A stretch of 64,000 bases of DNA from Armatimonadota bacterium (GTDB lineage: Bacteria > Bacteroidota > Ignavibacteria > OLB7): contig JADZEY010000030.1 in the NCBI GenBank assembly GCA_020850315.1, positions 35,312 to 99,311 of the forward strand, in the 5' to 3' direction. The notes under the pieces are model-generated. The model had not been told where the DNA came from, ran no database searches, and saw only the letters and a program-made list of their open reading frames with translations. Positions 1-10,400 of the stretch are shown here, piece after piece. Position numbers and translations under genes: made by a program. How positions within the stretch are numbered: the first letter of the stretch is position 1; every line of letters begins with the position of its first letter.

Positions 1-314
1 AGCTCAATCCATCCCTGCCGCAAATCCAAACTGGCCGCCCCGCTATTCAGCACCGAGCGGCTTGCGCCAAACGTCCGCGCATCCTGCAGCTCAATCATTG
101 CCCCCAAATTGTCGTTGAACGAAATCGCCCCCCCAACCCTGCTTCGCAGCAGATGAAAGGGGTCAAGATGCGGGTTCGGGGCAAACGAGCGGTTATCAAG
201 CTCCGTCCGCTCCCGTACCTGCCCGATGATTTTTACAGTCTGGGCCTGAGCTGTTTGGCTAAGTAGCAGCAGGCCAAGCAGTGTGAAAAAAACCGTTGCT
301 GTGAAAGTTCTCAT
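1..314 (-). CDS. Alginate-export-like outer membrane porin, N-terminal part (3' end truncated by window edge)
   Basis: Absent from ORF track. Reverse complement from ATG (cat at 312-314) reads MRTFTATVFFTLLGLLLLSQTAQAQTVKIIGQVRERTELDNRSFAPNPHLDPFHLLRSRVGGAISFNDNLGAMIELQDARTFG...; signal peptide plus xGQxRxRxE / QDARxxG pattern. Confidence 0.7.
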   Translation of the reverse strand, partial: MRTFTATVFFTLLGLLLLSQTAQAQTVKIIGQVRERTELDNRSFAPNPHLDPFHLLRSRVGGAISFNDNLGAMIELQDARTFGASRSVLNSGAASLDLRQGWIE

Positions 315-433
315 GATAGTGTTGCTCCATGTAGGTAGTAGTTCCGTTGGCGCAGCGCAAACAAGCGAAGGGATAGTGAAAATTTCTAACCCCAACGCCC
401 TGCTGCTAACGTAGCGCACTTATGTAGCGCGAA

Positions 434-451
434 ATATGATTCACGTCATAT
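434..451. promoter_or_regulatory. Candidate operator: inverted repeat ATATGA-TTCACG-TCATAT upstream of nirK
   Basis: Perfect 6-bp arms, 6-bp spacer, ~105 bp upstream of the nirK ATG, in the divergent intergenic region. Confidence 0.35.
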
Positions 452-556
452 ATCACCCAAAACCTTTGGCATAGTTTGCACCTGTGAAAATAAAACTGGG
501 TAGCGGGGGGGAAGTGGTGGGAGCGGCATCGAATAACAGCTAAACCGATTAACGTC

Positions 557-1996
557 ATGAGATTTTTCACACAACACGGACAACGCCTGCTATGGGCATT
601 GGGTCTTAGCCTTCTGATTACGGCCTGCAGCGATCAGAAGCAAGCAGAACCACAAAATGATGTAGAAGAAATTCAAGGCCAGGAAATTGCGGTCTTGACT
701 GACCCGCCAAGCGTTCCACCGCCGATTACCCGGAAGCACGCCACAAAGGTTATTGTGAATTTAGAGGTGATCGAAAAAGAGATGCAGATGATGGATGGCG
801 TTAGCTACGTCTTCTGGACGTTCGGCGGAACTGTTCCGGGGAAATTTATCCGCGTTCGCCAGGGCGATTTTGTGGAATTTCACCTGAAAAACCACCCGGA
901 TAATAAATTGCCGCATAACATTGACCTTCATGCTGTAACCGGGCAAGGTGGTGGTGCCGCAGCAACGTTCACGGCACCTGGGCACGAAACTCAGTTTTCT
1001 TTCACAGCATTAAATCCTGGGCTGTACATCTACCACTGCGCAACAGCCCCAGTGGGTATGCACATTGGCAACGGCATGTACGGGTTAATTTTGGTGGAAC
1101 CGAAAGAAGGATTGCCAAAAGTTGATCGCGAATTTTATGTCTGCCAAGGCGATTTTTACACAAAAGGGAATTACGGCGATGCTGGATTACAGCCGTTTGA
1201 TATGGCAAAAGCAGTGCGCGAAGAACCGGATTATGTGGTGTTCAACGGAAAAGTTGGGGCACTTACTGGCCCTAATGCATTAAAAGCAAAAGTTGGAGAA
1301 AAAGTACGGATATTTATTGGCAACGGCGGGCCTAATCTGGTTTCCAGCTTCCATGTTATTGGCGAGATTTTCGACAATGTTTTCCGCGAAGCTGGAAGCG
1401 TGCCGGATCACAATATCCAAACGACTCTAATCCCTGCTGGTGGTGCATCAATCACCGAATTTACATTGAATGCTCCCGGGGAGTTTATTCTTGTAGATCA
1501 CTCGATTTTCAGAGCATTTAACAAAGGTGCGCTGGGAATACTACAAGCAGAAGGGGATCCGAACAAGCTGATTTTCTCTGGGCAACAAGATGACCGCATT
1601 TATCAACCAGAAGGTGGTGCAATTCAGTCAATGCCAGAAGAGCCAGCACCAGAAGCAAAGCCGATGACAAAAGAGGAAAAGCTAACGCAAGGGAAGAATA
1701 TCTACGTCAGCAACTGCCAAGCCTGTCACCAGGCCGATGGCAAAGGTATTCCCAACGCGTTCCCGCCGCTGGCCGGTTCGGATTATTTCGCCAACGACCC
1801 ATCAAAAGCAATTATGGCTGTCTCGCATGGGTTAAGCGGAAAAATTACGGTGAACGGAAAGCAGTTTGACGGCGTGATGCCAAAACAAAACTTAAGCGAT
1901 GCTCAAACCGCAGCAGTAATCACCTACGTTCTCAATAATTTTGGGAATAAAGGCGGCGAGGTGAACCCCGAGGATGTGACGAAGCTGCGGAAATAG
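557..1996 (+). CDS. nirK: Copper-containing nitrite reductase with C-terminal cytochrome c domain, putative lipoprotein
   Basis: Two cupredoxin domains with HNIDLHA and [15 protein letters not shown] Cu-ligand motifs; C-terminal CQACHQ haem c motif; lipobox-like LLITAC. Confidence 0.93.
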   Translation: MRFFTQHGQRLLWALGLSLLITACSDQKQAEPQNDVEEIQGQEIAVLTDPPSVPPPITRKHATKVIVNLEVIEKEMQMMDGVSYVFWTFGGTVPGKFIRVRQGDFVEFHLKNHPDNKLPHNIDLHAVTGQGGGAAATFTAPGHETQFSFTALNPGLYIYHCATAPVGMHIGNGMYGLILVEPKEGLPKVDREFYVCQGDFYTKGNYGDAGLQPFDMAKAVREEPDYVVFNGKVGALTGPNALKAKVGEKVRIFIGNGGPNLVSSFHVIGEIFDNVFREAGSVPDHNIQTTLIPAGGASITEFTLNAPGEFILVDHSIFRAFNKGALGILQAEGDPNKLIFSGQQDDRIYQPEGGAIQSMPEEPAPEAKPMTKEEKLTQGKNIYVSNCQACHQADGKGIPNAFPPLAGSDYFANDPSKAIMAVSHGLSGKITVNGKQFDGVMPKQNLSDAQTAAVITYVLNNFGNKGGEVNPEDVTKLRK

Positions 1997-2023
1997 TAGA
2001 GAGGGTAATCCCACAGTAAGGAT

Positions 2024-2791
2024 ATGACTATGATCTGGTTTGTTTTAATGTTTGGTTTTGCTGCGGGTATCGCACATCAAGAGCCTGCAACAAGAACAAT
2101 GGTAGAGATACAGGGGGGGATGTATTCCCCCCTGTACTCCTTGGACAGCCAGAAAGTAAAAGTGCAGCCATTTCTGATGGACGCTTATCCGGTCACAAAT
2201 AGCGATTTTTTAGCGTTCGTTAAAAAATACCCTGACTGGAAGAAAAATTCCGTAAAACGGCTGTATGCTGACTCCAGCTATTTGCGCCATTGGGCAAATG
2301 ATACAGCATTCCCGCAATATCTTGCTAACAGCCCGGTGGTGAATGTTTCTTGGTTTGCGGCAAAGAAGTATTGCGAATGCGAAGGGAAGCGATTGGCAAC
2401 AACAGCCGAGTGGGAATTAGCCGCAAAAGCCAGCCCAACCAACAAAGACGGAAGTCGCGACACAGCCTTCCGCCAGTGGATTGTTGGGGTGTTGTCGAAA
2501 CCAAGCGGAAGCAGTACTCCATCAATCGGCCAAACGCCACGGAATTATTATGGAGTATATGATTTGCACGGGCTTGTGTGGGAGTGGACGTACGATTTTA
2601 ACAGCGCGTTGACAACCGGTGAATCTAGAGGAAACAGCAGTTTAGATAATACTCTGTTTTGTGGCGGTGGATCGTTTGCATCAAAAGATGTGGACAATTA
2701 TCCGGCATTTATGCGGTTTGCAATTCGCTCTAGCGTGAAGGCGCGCTACTGCGTGCCAAACTTGGGATTTAGATGCGTGAGGTCACAATGA
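2024..2791 (+). CDS. nirV: SUMF1/formylglycine-generating-enzyme-like protein, NirV type
   Basis: MVEIQGGMY, YPVTNSDFLAFV, PVVNVSWFAAKKYCECEGKRLATTAEWELAA, GLVWEWTYD, CGGGSFAS, FRCV are SUMF1 landmarks; directly after nirK. Confidence 0.8.
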   Translation: MTMIWFVLMFGFAAGIAHQEPATRTMVEIQGGMYSPLYSLDSQKVKVQPFLMDAYPVTNSDFLAFVKKYPDWKKNSVKRLYADSSYLRHWANDTAFPQYLANSPVVNVSWFAAKKYCECEGKRLATTAEWELAAKASPTNKDGSRDTAFRQWIVGVLSKPSGSSTPSIGQTPRNYYGVYDLHGLVWEWTYDFNSALTTGESRGNSSLDNTLFCGGGSFASKDVDNYPAFMRFAIRSSVKARYCVPNLGFRCVRSQ

Positions 2792-3429
2792 AAAAAATCA
2801 CAATAATAGGATCATTGCTGCTCTGCATGGTGCTGCTTTCGTGCGAAAGCAGCGTTAGCGAAAAAGTTGGTGAAAAGCAATCGAAAGAATGCTGCACAAC
2901 ATCAGCCGATGAGCCAGCATCGGCAAAACTTCCTGACGAGTCGGTGTACAACCTGAACTCAACGTGGAAAACCCAACAAGGTGAGTCCTTCCCATTTAAT
3001 CATTTTCGGGGGAAGGTGACGGTGGCGGCAATGGTATTTACACATTGCGCTTCGGCTTGTCCGCGAATTGTGGCCGATATTCAAAGAATCGAGAAAGCGT
3101 TATCGGCTGAGGAGCGGAAGCAGGTGCAATTTTTGCTTATCAGCATGGATCCTGAGCGCGACACCCCAGAGCGGATGCAGGAATTTGCAGGGCAATTCCA
3201 GTTGAATACGCAGTGGACGCTGATCTCTAGCACGGAAGATGCGACAATGGAAATGGCGAACATCTTGGGAGTGCGGGTGAAAAAACTTTCTGATGGCGGC
3301 TTCGACCACTCGAACGTGATTCACCTTATCAACCCGGCTGGCATCATCGTCCACCAACAACAGGGGTTGTCGGTGGACCCGACTGAAACGGTGACGGCAC
3401 TGAAGCAGTTGCTCCGTCCGGCGGCGTAA
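2773..3429 (+). CDS. SCO1/SenC family protein, lipoprotein
   Basis: HCASACPRIVADIQ (CxxxC) and thioredoxin-like fold motifs; lipobox LLSC; overlaps the nirV 3' end by 19 bp. Confidence 0.9.
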   Translation: MREVTMKKITIIGSLLLCMVLLSCESSVSEKVGEKQSKECCTTSADEPASAKLPDESVYNLNSTWKTQQGESFPFNHFRGKVTVAAMVFTHCASACPRIVADIQRIEKALSAEERKQVQFLLISMDPERDTPERMQEFAGQFQLNTQWTLISSTEDATMEMANILGVRVKKLSDGGFDHSNVIHLINPAGIIVHQQQGLSVDPTETVTALKQLLRPAA

Positions 3430-3661
3430 AATTCTGCGGCTGTTGGTCTGATATTGAACCGTAGCTGTTCTTTGGTTTCACCGGGAATGGCTACGGTTTT
3501 CTTATTCGCCATCACACAAATGCCGTGTACTGCTGGCCAAACCATAAACCTATGTACTTTTGCACCCGTTGCAACACTTGCTATCGGGTTGGCTGGCAAA
3601 CGACTGCGTGAGAAAGGGATGACCGCACACTGCCACCCGCTTCTTATGACCAAAGCTGTTC

Positions 3662-4525
3662 ATGCGTACAACACACAACACCAGATTAGTTGGGATACTA
3701 TGCCACCCGGTTGCCGAGGAGTTAATCCATGAGATATTCTCATGGGGTGTGGAGATCACCGATGCCGATGCAGCTTGCTTGCAGTTCGATGCCCAGGCCA
3801 AGGATATGCGCGGGGTGATTGCTGGGCTTCATGCCTTGAAGGCTACCGGCGTATATCTAACAGGCCGGCTGCGAACAGCGGCTACGGGCATTGCCGATTA
3901 CCTTTCCGATGAAGCGCACGGAACAGGGGTTATCAACACCATCACTTTCGACCAAGACCGCACCACCGGACACAACACCGAAGCAAGCGCGATTATTTCC
4001 GTGCTGGAACCGTACCAGCATATTTTCGCCCGCGGAAGTGCTGTTGTGATTGGAGGGGGGGCGATGGCTCGCTCGGTGTTGTATGCGTTGGTGCGCCATT
4101 TCCGGGTTAAAAATATCGCCATTGCCGACAGGACGTTGCAGCAGGCACAACTGCTGCGGCAAGTGTTTAGCGAGATGGCCAATCCAAGCGCGCGAATCGA
4201 AGCGCACGAGCTGTTCCCTCCCGATATTGCCCAGCTTCTTGCCGAGGCTCGCTTGATTGTCAACACTACGCCAATCGGAACCATCACCAGCATAGATCAA
4301 TCCCCCATCACGGTTCCCGATATCTTTCACAATCGCCAGTTGGTAATGGATGTGAATTTTGGTCCAGCAATCACGCGAATGTTGGCCGAAGCTGCCGACA
4401 ATGGGTCAACCATTATCAGCGGTGCAGAAGTTCTGATTCGCCAAATTGCGCAGGCCTACGAGCTTCTGACGCATTCCCAGTTTCCCGCCGAGCGGATTCG
4501 TGCGATGCTGGCCGCGCATGAATAA
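3662..4525 (+). CDS. Divergent shikimate dehydrogenase (AroE)-like protein
   Basis: GVINTI, VVIGGGAMARSVLYAL (Rossmann), VNTTPIG; substrate motifs degenerate. Confidence 0.72.
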   Translation: MRTTHNTRLVGILCHPVAEELIHEIFSWGVEITDADAACLQFDAQAKDMRGVIAGLHALKATGVYLTGRLRTAATGIADYLSDEAHGTGVINTITFDQDRTTGHNTEASAIISVLEPYQHIFARGSAVVIGGGAMARSVLYALVRHFRVKNIAIADRTLQQAQLLRQVFSEMANPSARIEAHELFPPDIAQLLAEARLIVNTTPIGTITSIDQSPITVPDIFHNRQLVMDVNFGPAITRMLAEAADNGSTIISGAEVLIRQIAQAYELLTHSQFPAERIRAMLAAHE

Positions 4526-4530
4526 CTCAC

Positions 4531-4655
4531 CTTACGCAGAACTTGAAGAGTGAAAGATTGCCCGTTCGGGTGCTTACTTCGGTGCTTTGGCAAGCTCAAC
4601 ACTCAGCATGAGCGGATTGTGTTTTCCGGTGGAACACCAAGCTACTGCAATCACA
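4531..4655. repeat. Dispersed MITE-like element, copy 1 (right end degenerate)
   Basis: CTTACGCAGAACTTGAA...TTTTCCGGTGGAACACCAAGCTACTGCAAT aligns with 59970-60112. Confidence 0.6.
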
Positions 4656-4695
4656 AAACGGAGTAGGAGGGGATGATGATCTCCGGCTTCCGTCT

Positions 4696-7008
4696 TTACC
4701 TGAGCCGTGGCGCTCCCATGTTTAGCTCGGCGCGTTGGCTTAGCTCCGATTCGGCCCCGTCGTCGTCGAACAGGGCGCGGATTGCGTACTGGTGGCTGCC
4801 CCCCATTTCGGTGGCGGTGTCAACAAACAGGCGTTTGTCGCCGGGGACTGCTTTGTACTGCTGCAATGGCCCAAGCCCCACCGCGCGGTAGATGATAAAC
4901 CGCATCTTCACCCCCGGGGCTGGCTTTGGATATTCCCACGTTAGCGTTGCGGTGTGGGCGGCAGTGTCCCCTTTCACTGCCACCTTCGTTACCGGCGGGC
5001 GAACCCCATCATCGTAGGGCCGGGCGGTAAAGGAGACAGCTTCCGGCGAGCGGAACCCTGTGCTGTCCAACGCCACCACAGTGTACTCATACACCACGCG
5101 CTTTTTCACGTCGCGATCGGCAAAGGTGCTATCGGTTCGCCCCATTGTTTTGCCGATTTGCTTCCACGTTGTGTCGCGGCTTTGGGCCATGCGGCGGTAC
5201 AGGATGTGCGATTGCACATCGCGGCTGCTGCTGGGAACCCACGATAGATAGACGGCGGTGTCGGCCACAAGCACATCGGTGAACATCGGCGCAACCGGCG
5301 GAAGAAGATCGGGACGCTCCAGCCGAAGTTGATCCGAAAATTCGGAGTTGTTGTAGTTCCGATCCACCGCCACCACTCTGTAGAACACTTCGGTGGTCAG
5401 CGTCCGCACCACTACCGTATCCACAAACGTTGTTTGGGCGATTGGCTCCTTGGTGATCTGGATAAACTCATATCCTTTCACTGTGCTGTTGGTCCGATAG
5501 ACGCGGTATCCAAGCAAGTCCCGCTCCTTCCCTTTTGCCCAACTCAGTTTCACGATTCCGTTGGTGTCAATTGTCCCTTTCAGCCCCGCAGGAATTGCCG
5601 GGGGGATGGAGTCAACCCGGTAGCCGTAGGTGGCCACCGATGCCGAGAAATTCCCCGCTGTGTCCCATGCCTGAACCATGTAGAAATTGGTGGTGTCGCC
5701 ACGGGGTGATTTGTCAACAAAAGCGTTCACAGTGGCCGGAAGCACACCGGTGTGGATTGGCTTGTACTGGCCATCGTAGGAGGTGCTGCGGACGATGATA
5801 AAGCCTTTGAAATCGGAGGGGATCGCCTCGGCACGCCACGTCACCGTCAGCTCGCCCGGCCCCGATTCCTGCGCCCCCAACACCACTGGCGGGGGTGGAA
5901 CTTCGTGGTCGCGGATCATCACCGCTACCTCGCTGGATGGTTCGGTTTGTTCACCAAACGGCGTTAGCCCACGGACGCGGTAGCGGTATTGCTTGTACAT
6001 CGGGATGCTATCGCCAAAAGCAACTTTCCCGCGCATCTCTATCGGGATGCTATCCTGCGCCCCTTCATTCTGGAACCCCACAATCGGCTCGCTGCTGACA
6101 GCCCGGAACTGGTTGCTTCCCGGCTCGGCACGCTCGACAACAAACGCTGAGTATGGCGGGGCGTTCGGGGTTTGGGCATCCCACGTTATCAGCACCCGGC
6201 CTTGCTTATCCTGGCTTGCGACGTTGGTTGGTGCTGGTTGTGGTTTCTCATCAACGGCAGCTGCCACCATGTATGCCGAGGCGACGGTGTAGGTGCTGTC
6301 GAAAAATGCTTTTGTTACGCGATAGAGGTAGTGCTGCCCCGGCTTCACGTTGCGGTCAACAATCCGAAGCGCCAAGCCTTCGGCAGCAACGGGGTCAACA
6401 TCGGCAGCAAGGTGGGCAAAGCTCCAGCGGTTGGTAAGCTCGTCGGCACGGTTGCGAAGCGAGGCCACGGTCCCCTGCTGCGAAGGCTGGAACGATTCGC
6501 CGTACAAGGCGTGGGCCGCCACCGCCCGCATGGTGATGGTTGCTGCGTCGCGCTTCTCCCATTCGGCCAGCGGCCAGGGGAAGATCGGTTCGGGGGTGAT
6601 CGGCGTGAAGCCTTTTGTGGAATCAATCCTGAGGCTGTCGTCCAGCTCGGCACGCTCCACAAAAAATCCATCCTTGTTGGCAATCACCCATCCCCCCGGC
6701 TTTGTGATGCCCCACCGCAGGACGATGGAGTCCTTGTAGTTCCGTGTGGTCAGCACGATTGCGGCGGCGCGCGGATTTGCGCTGTCCTCCTTCATTTTTC
6801 TGATTGCCTGCACAATCGAGTCAACCCCTGCCGGAACCTTCATTGGGGCTTCGTTCAGGATTGGATCGGTCGGTTTTTGTGGCGGCTTGGTTGGTGGCTT
6901 GGGCGGTGTGCCACGCTGGGCCTGGGCCGAAGCAACCGCCAGCATCGCAAACAGCAATGCCAGAAAAAGTGCGCGTACCTGCCGTGAAGCTGTCAGAATG
7001 GTGTTCAT
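4696..7008 (-). CDS. Secreted multi-fibronectin-type-III protein
   Basis: Signal peptide MNTILTASRQVRALFLALLFAMLAVASAQAQ; repeated FN3-like strands (VLITWDAQ, LTVTWRAE, VKLSWAKG, VYLSWVPS, ATLTWEYP). Confidence 0.85.
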   Translation of the reverse strand: MNTILTASRQVRALFLALLFAMLAVASAQAQRGTPPKPPTKPPQKPTDPILNEAPMKVPAGVDSIVQAIRKMKEDSANPRAAAIVLTTRNYKDSIVLRWGITKPGGWVIANKDGFFVERAELDDSLRIDSTKGFTPITPEPIFPWPLAEWEKRDAATITMRAVAAHALYGESFQPSQQGTVASLRNRADELTNRWSFAHLAADVDPVAAEGLALRIVDRNVKPGQHYLYRVTKAFFDSTYTVASAYMVAAAVDEKPQPAPTNVASQDKQGRVLITWDAQTPNAPPYSAFVVERAEPGSNQFRAVSSEPIVGFQNEGAQDSIPIEMRGKVAFGDSIPMYKQYRYRVRGLTPFGEQTEPSSEVAVMIRDHEVPPPPVVLGAQESGPGELTVTWRAEAIPSDFKGFIIVRSTSYDGQYKPIHTGVLPATVNAFVDKSPRGDTTNFYMVQAWDTAGNFSASVATYGYRVDSIPPAIPAGLKGTIDTNGIVKLSWAKGKERDLLGYRVYRTNSTVKGYEFIQITKEPIAQTTFVDTVVVRTLTTEVFYRVVAVDRNYNNSEFSDQLRLERPDLLPPVAPMFTDVLVADTAVYLSWVPSSSRDVQSHILYRRMAQSRDTTWKQIGKTMGRTDSTFADRDVKKRVVYEYTVVALDSTGFRSPEAVSFTARPYDDGVRPPVTKVAVKGDTAAHTATLTWEYPKPAPGVKMRFIIYRAVGLGPLQQYKAVPGDKRLFVDTATEMGGSHQYAIRALFDDDGAESELSQRAELNMGAPRLR

Positions 7009-7390
7009 ACGCTGGTCTAAAAAGGAAAACGATGGATATCGAAGCGGGAAGCCATCTCCATTGCCATCAAGGTTCGCGATAAAATGGTGTTCATCCGCTG
7101 ATTAAACGGAAGAATTGATGCCGAACGGAGAGAGAAGCCTTCTCCACACCAACCAATCTACACGCCGAAGGCCAAGATCTTTGGGGAAGGATGCCAAGAT
7201 TGAAGAAAGTGAGGTGGGATTGATAGGAAGCCTACGAGTAAATCGCGAAAATGGAGTTCATCCGATGCCCGCACCATGCGAGGCAGCGAGCGTAGCGTTC
7301 TTTCAAAAATCGGCAAGATCGGCTTGCATGGCTGCGTTGTGGTGTTTCGTCAAGGTTCAAAAAAACTCCAACCTGTCAGGGCGATAACGG

Positions 7391-7420
7391 GGCGGGGGGA
7401 GTGAACTCACTCCCCCCGCC
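7391..7420. terminator. Strong hairpin downstream of the giant gene
   Basis: GGCGGGGGGAGTGA-AC-TCACTCCCCCCGCC; perfect 14-bp arms; weak T tract. Confidence 0.5.
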
Positions 7421-7442
7421 TTCCTTTGCGTCGCTGTTTTTA

Positions 7443-10400
7443 TCAGAATCTTCCCGCACGATTGTTGTGCATAGTCCCGTTGTACTGCCACATGATTGAG
7501 CGCGGGTTGCGGGTCACCGACTCGAAAGTTTCCCCACGGGATTCGTAGAAATTCATCTGATACCACCCCTGCGGCAGTGAGTAGAAACGGCTGAGCGCCG
7601 AGCGGTCGTACTCCAGCTGGCCCAGATGCAGATACCAGTAGGGCTTCAGGAAATCATCCCAGTACTCGGTTTTTATCAGCAACTGCTCCGTCCGTCCGCT
7701 TGCTGCGCGGAACCACTGATACTCACCCCAAACCGCCATTGAGTAGGCTTGGCTGGCGGCGTTCACCATCCGCATTCCCAGGTTCCAGGCGTGTTCTTCG
7801 TAGCGGTACTGGACCCAGAGCGTGCCGGGCGCGCCGCCGGGGAATCGCTCGGGACCACATTCCCAACATGCCCCCTGGCCGTAGGACCAGCGCGAGCGTG
7901 GGTTCGGGTTCAGTGTCCCACCGGCAAGCTCCCAATCGGCGATTGGCTCCACCGCTGCCGAGCGATCAATGTAGGCAAGCCACGACGGCACTTGATAGGC
8001 CGCATCCTGAAGGTTCTCGCCGATGTAGCGGGTCATCGGAAGGTTCTGCACGCGGTTCCATTCCACCCGCCGCCCGTTGGTGTAGTAGTAGCCCAAGTGG
8101 TAGAAGTATCCGGTGTAGGCCGGCGGCTTGGGAACGTCGTATTGCAGAATCCGGTTTTGGATGTTCCGCATAAACATGTTGTAGTTCCAATCCCCCGGGA
8201 CGTTGGCCTCCACGGCAATTTGGCCGATGTCGTATCCATCGAACGGCTCGAAGCTATCGAAGTGGAACACCAACCGGCGGTCGCTTTGGCGATCAACCCG
8301 CTTGGCGCGGACCCCCATCATCTTCGTCTGCAGGTCGCGGTAGGCGCTTGTGGCAAAGTCGTTGTACCACAGCATCTTCTCCTGCGCGCCGGTCATTGGG
8401 TTCACCCGCACCCCGCCCAGCTTGCGGTTTTCACGCTCCAGCGTTGCCTGCACGATTCGGGTTTGCGCGTCGGTTTCGGCGCCGCCAGTTTCTTGAACCA
8501 CTGCGGTGAAGGTTGTAGTGTCAATTTTATCCAGAAGCTGGCTTGTTTGCCCTGCTTTTCCGGCAAGGTAACTGGTCTCGCGGAAGACATCCATCCGGTA
8601 GAGGGTGGAGGTGCTAAGCTGCGAAACCGAGAAGCTGAGCCCAGCTTTTTGGCGGTCGAATGCTGGGTAGTACTTCACATCTTCCACAACCGTATCCTTT
8701 CCGGTTCCGCCGCGCGGGATAAACCGCACTCGCAATTTCTGCTGCACAACTCCATCGCTTTTTTCGGTCAGCAAGTAGCCCTGGTCGCGCCGTAGCTGGA
8801 TGAAGCCATTGGTCCCCATGTTGTACGGCCCCGGATGGCTTGCCAAGTAATACCGTTGGCGCGCACCTGGCATCGAGAACTCCACGTTGTCCCAGGGGAT
8901 GTAATCCGGCTGCGGGCCGGTTGTGAAGTAGGTCTCTTTGGTCTGGTCGGCAATCGGATCCAGCTTGCTTGGGTCGTTCGGGTTCGGGTAGGTGGCCGGG
9001 GCCCACACGCCACCGAAGGTTGTCCGGTGCGGCGCGTACTCTTCGGCGTACGCTGCAATCGAGAGCTTGTACTGCTGATACCCGTTCAGCATATTCTGTG
9101 GGTTGATCTGCGATGCCCGGCTTCCCTGCGTCCAGAAGATGGAGGTCGGTTCGGTGACGGTTCCGCCGCTGGGCGGGTTGTAGGTCATCACCGGATTGCG
9201 ATCCAGTATCCGGTAGGTGTGCACAATCTTCTCATCGTTCAAATCCTTCAGCTCGAACGGTGTGCCCAATGGGAAATTGTGGCTGACTTCGGGCGTTACC
9301 AGCACCGGGATATTTGTGGCCCCCGCCTTTGGCGAAATGTCCTCGATCATCGGAACCGACTCGGTGAACGGATCACCCTTGCGCGGGCGGCATTGGTCGC
9401 CCACCGAAAATTCGTAATGGCAGGTCCCTTTAATCAACCCGAACAGGATTTCATATTTGGCGGCCAGGTAGCCTTCAAACCATGTTGGGTTTGGCAATCC
9501 CATCCGCAGCAGTGCCGCGCCGCTGAAGGCGATAATCGGGAACTTCCGCTCGGCTCCGAACAGCTTGATTTTGATCCCGATGCTGGCATCTATCCAAGCG
9601 TAGGCTTGCCCCTGGGCGTACCATCCATCGTTGAATCCAATCTGCCCGCCGCCGTCGGAGTTCCCGCACGACATCCCTTTGAACTGCTTGACTTCAACAT
9701 CGAACCCAACGCCCAAATCAAGGCTGCCGTAGAAGATCAGGAACTCACCACCAACCGGGCCAACTTGGAAAATTGTCCCGAACATGAACCCGCTTGCCGA
9801 GCGGCCAATCATCGGCTTCGATTTGATCTTTGCCCGCTGATCCTCGGTCAGTTTGCTCAGCACCTGATCGGGCGGATCGGGAAGCGGCGGAAGGCTGTCG
9901 CCAGCCATGATGTAGGATGCAAACTTCATCTTGATGATCGCCAAATTCACCTCCAGCGTCATCCGGTTTTTTGGCTCGCCCAACTTCACCTGCCACCATT
10001 TTGGCTCAACGTGAATCACCGCTGGGATATGCGCTTTCACCACCTTGAAATCAAGATCAACCTCGAACGCAGCATGGAAGATTTTGTTGACGTTATCGTA
10101 CAGGATCGAGACGCTGGCCTTCAGCGCGGGGTCTTTCCGTTCGGTAACGTCGCAGGCCATGTACAGGCTTCCGTCGAAACGGATCCGCTCCAGTCCGCCG
10201 CTGCTGGTGAAGCTGATGGCCAGCTGCACGTCGGCATTCACCGGCTTCGGGTCGGGGACGGTCCCGATTGTCACCGATGCTTTGAATCCGAACAGCGTCC
10301 CTTCGTTCGGCACGTATTCTTCGCCGCTAAGGGTTGCGCCAACTTTGCTGGGCAATCCACTTTTGGAAGCGTCGCTGTTTTCCGGAACCTTCATCAACAA

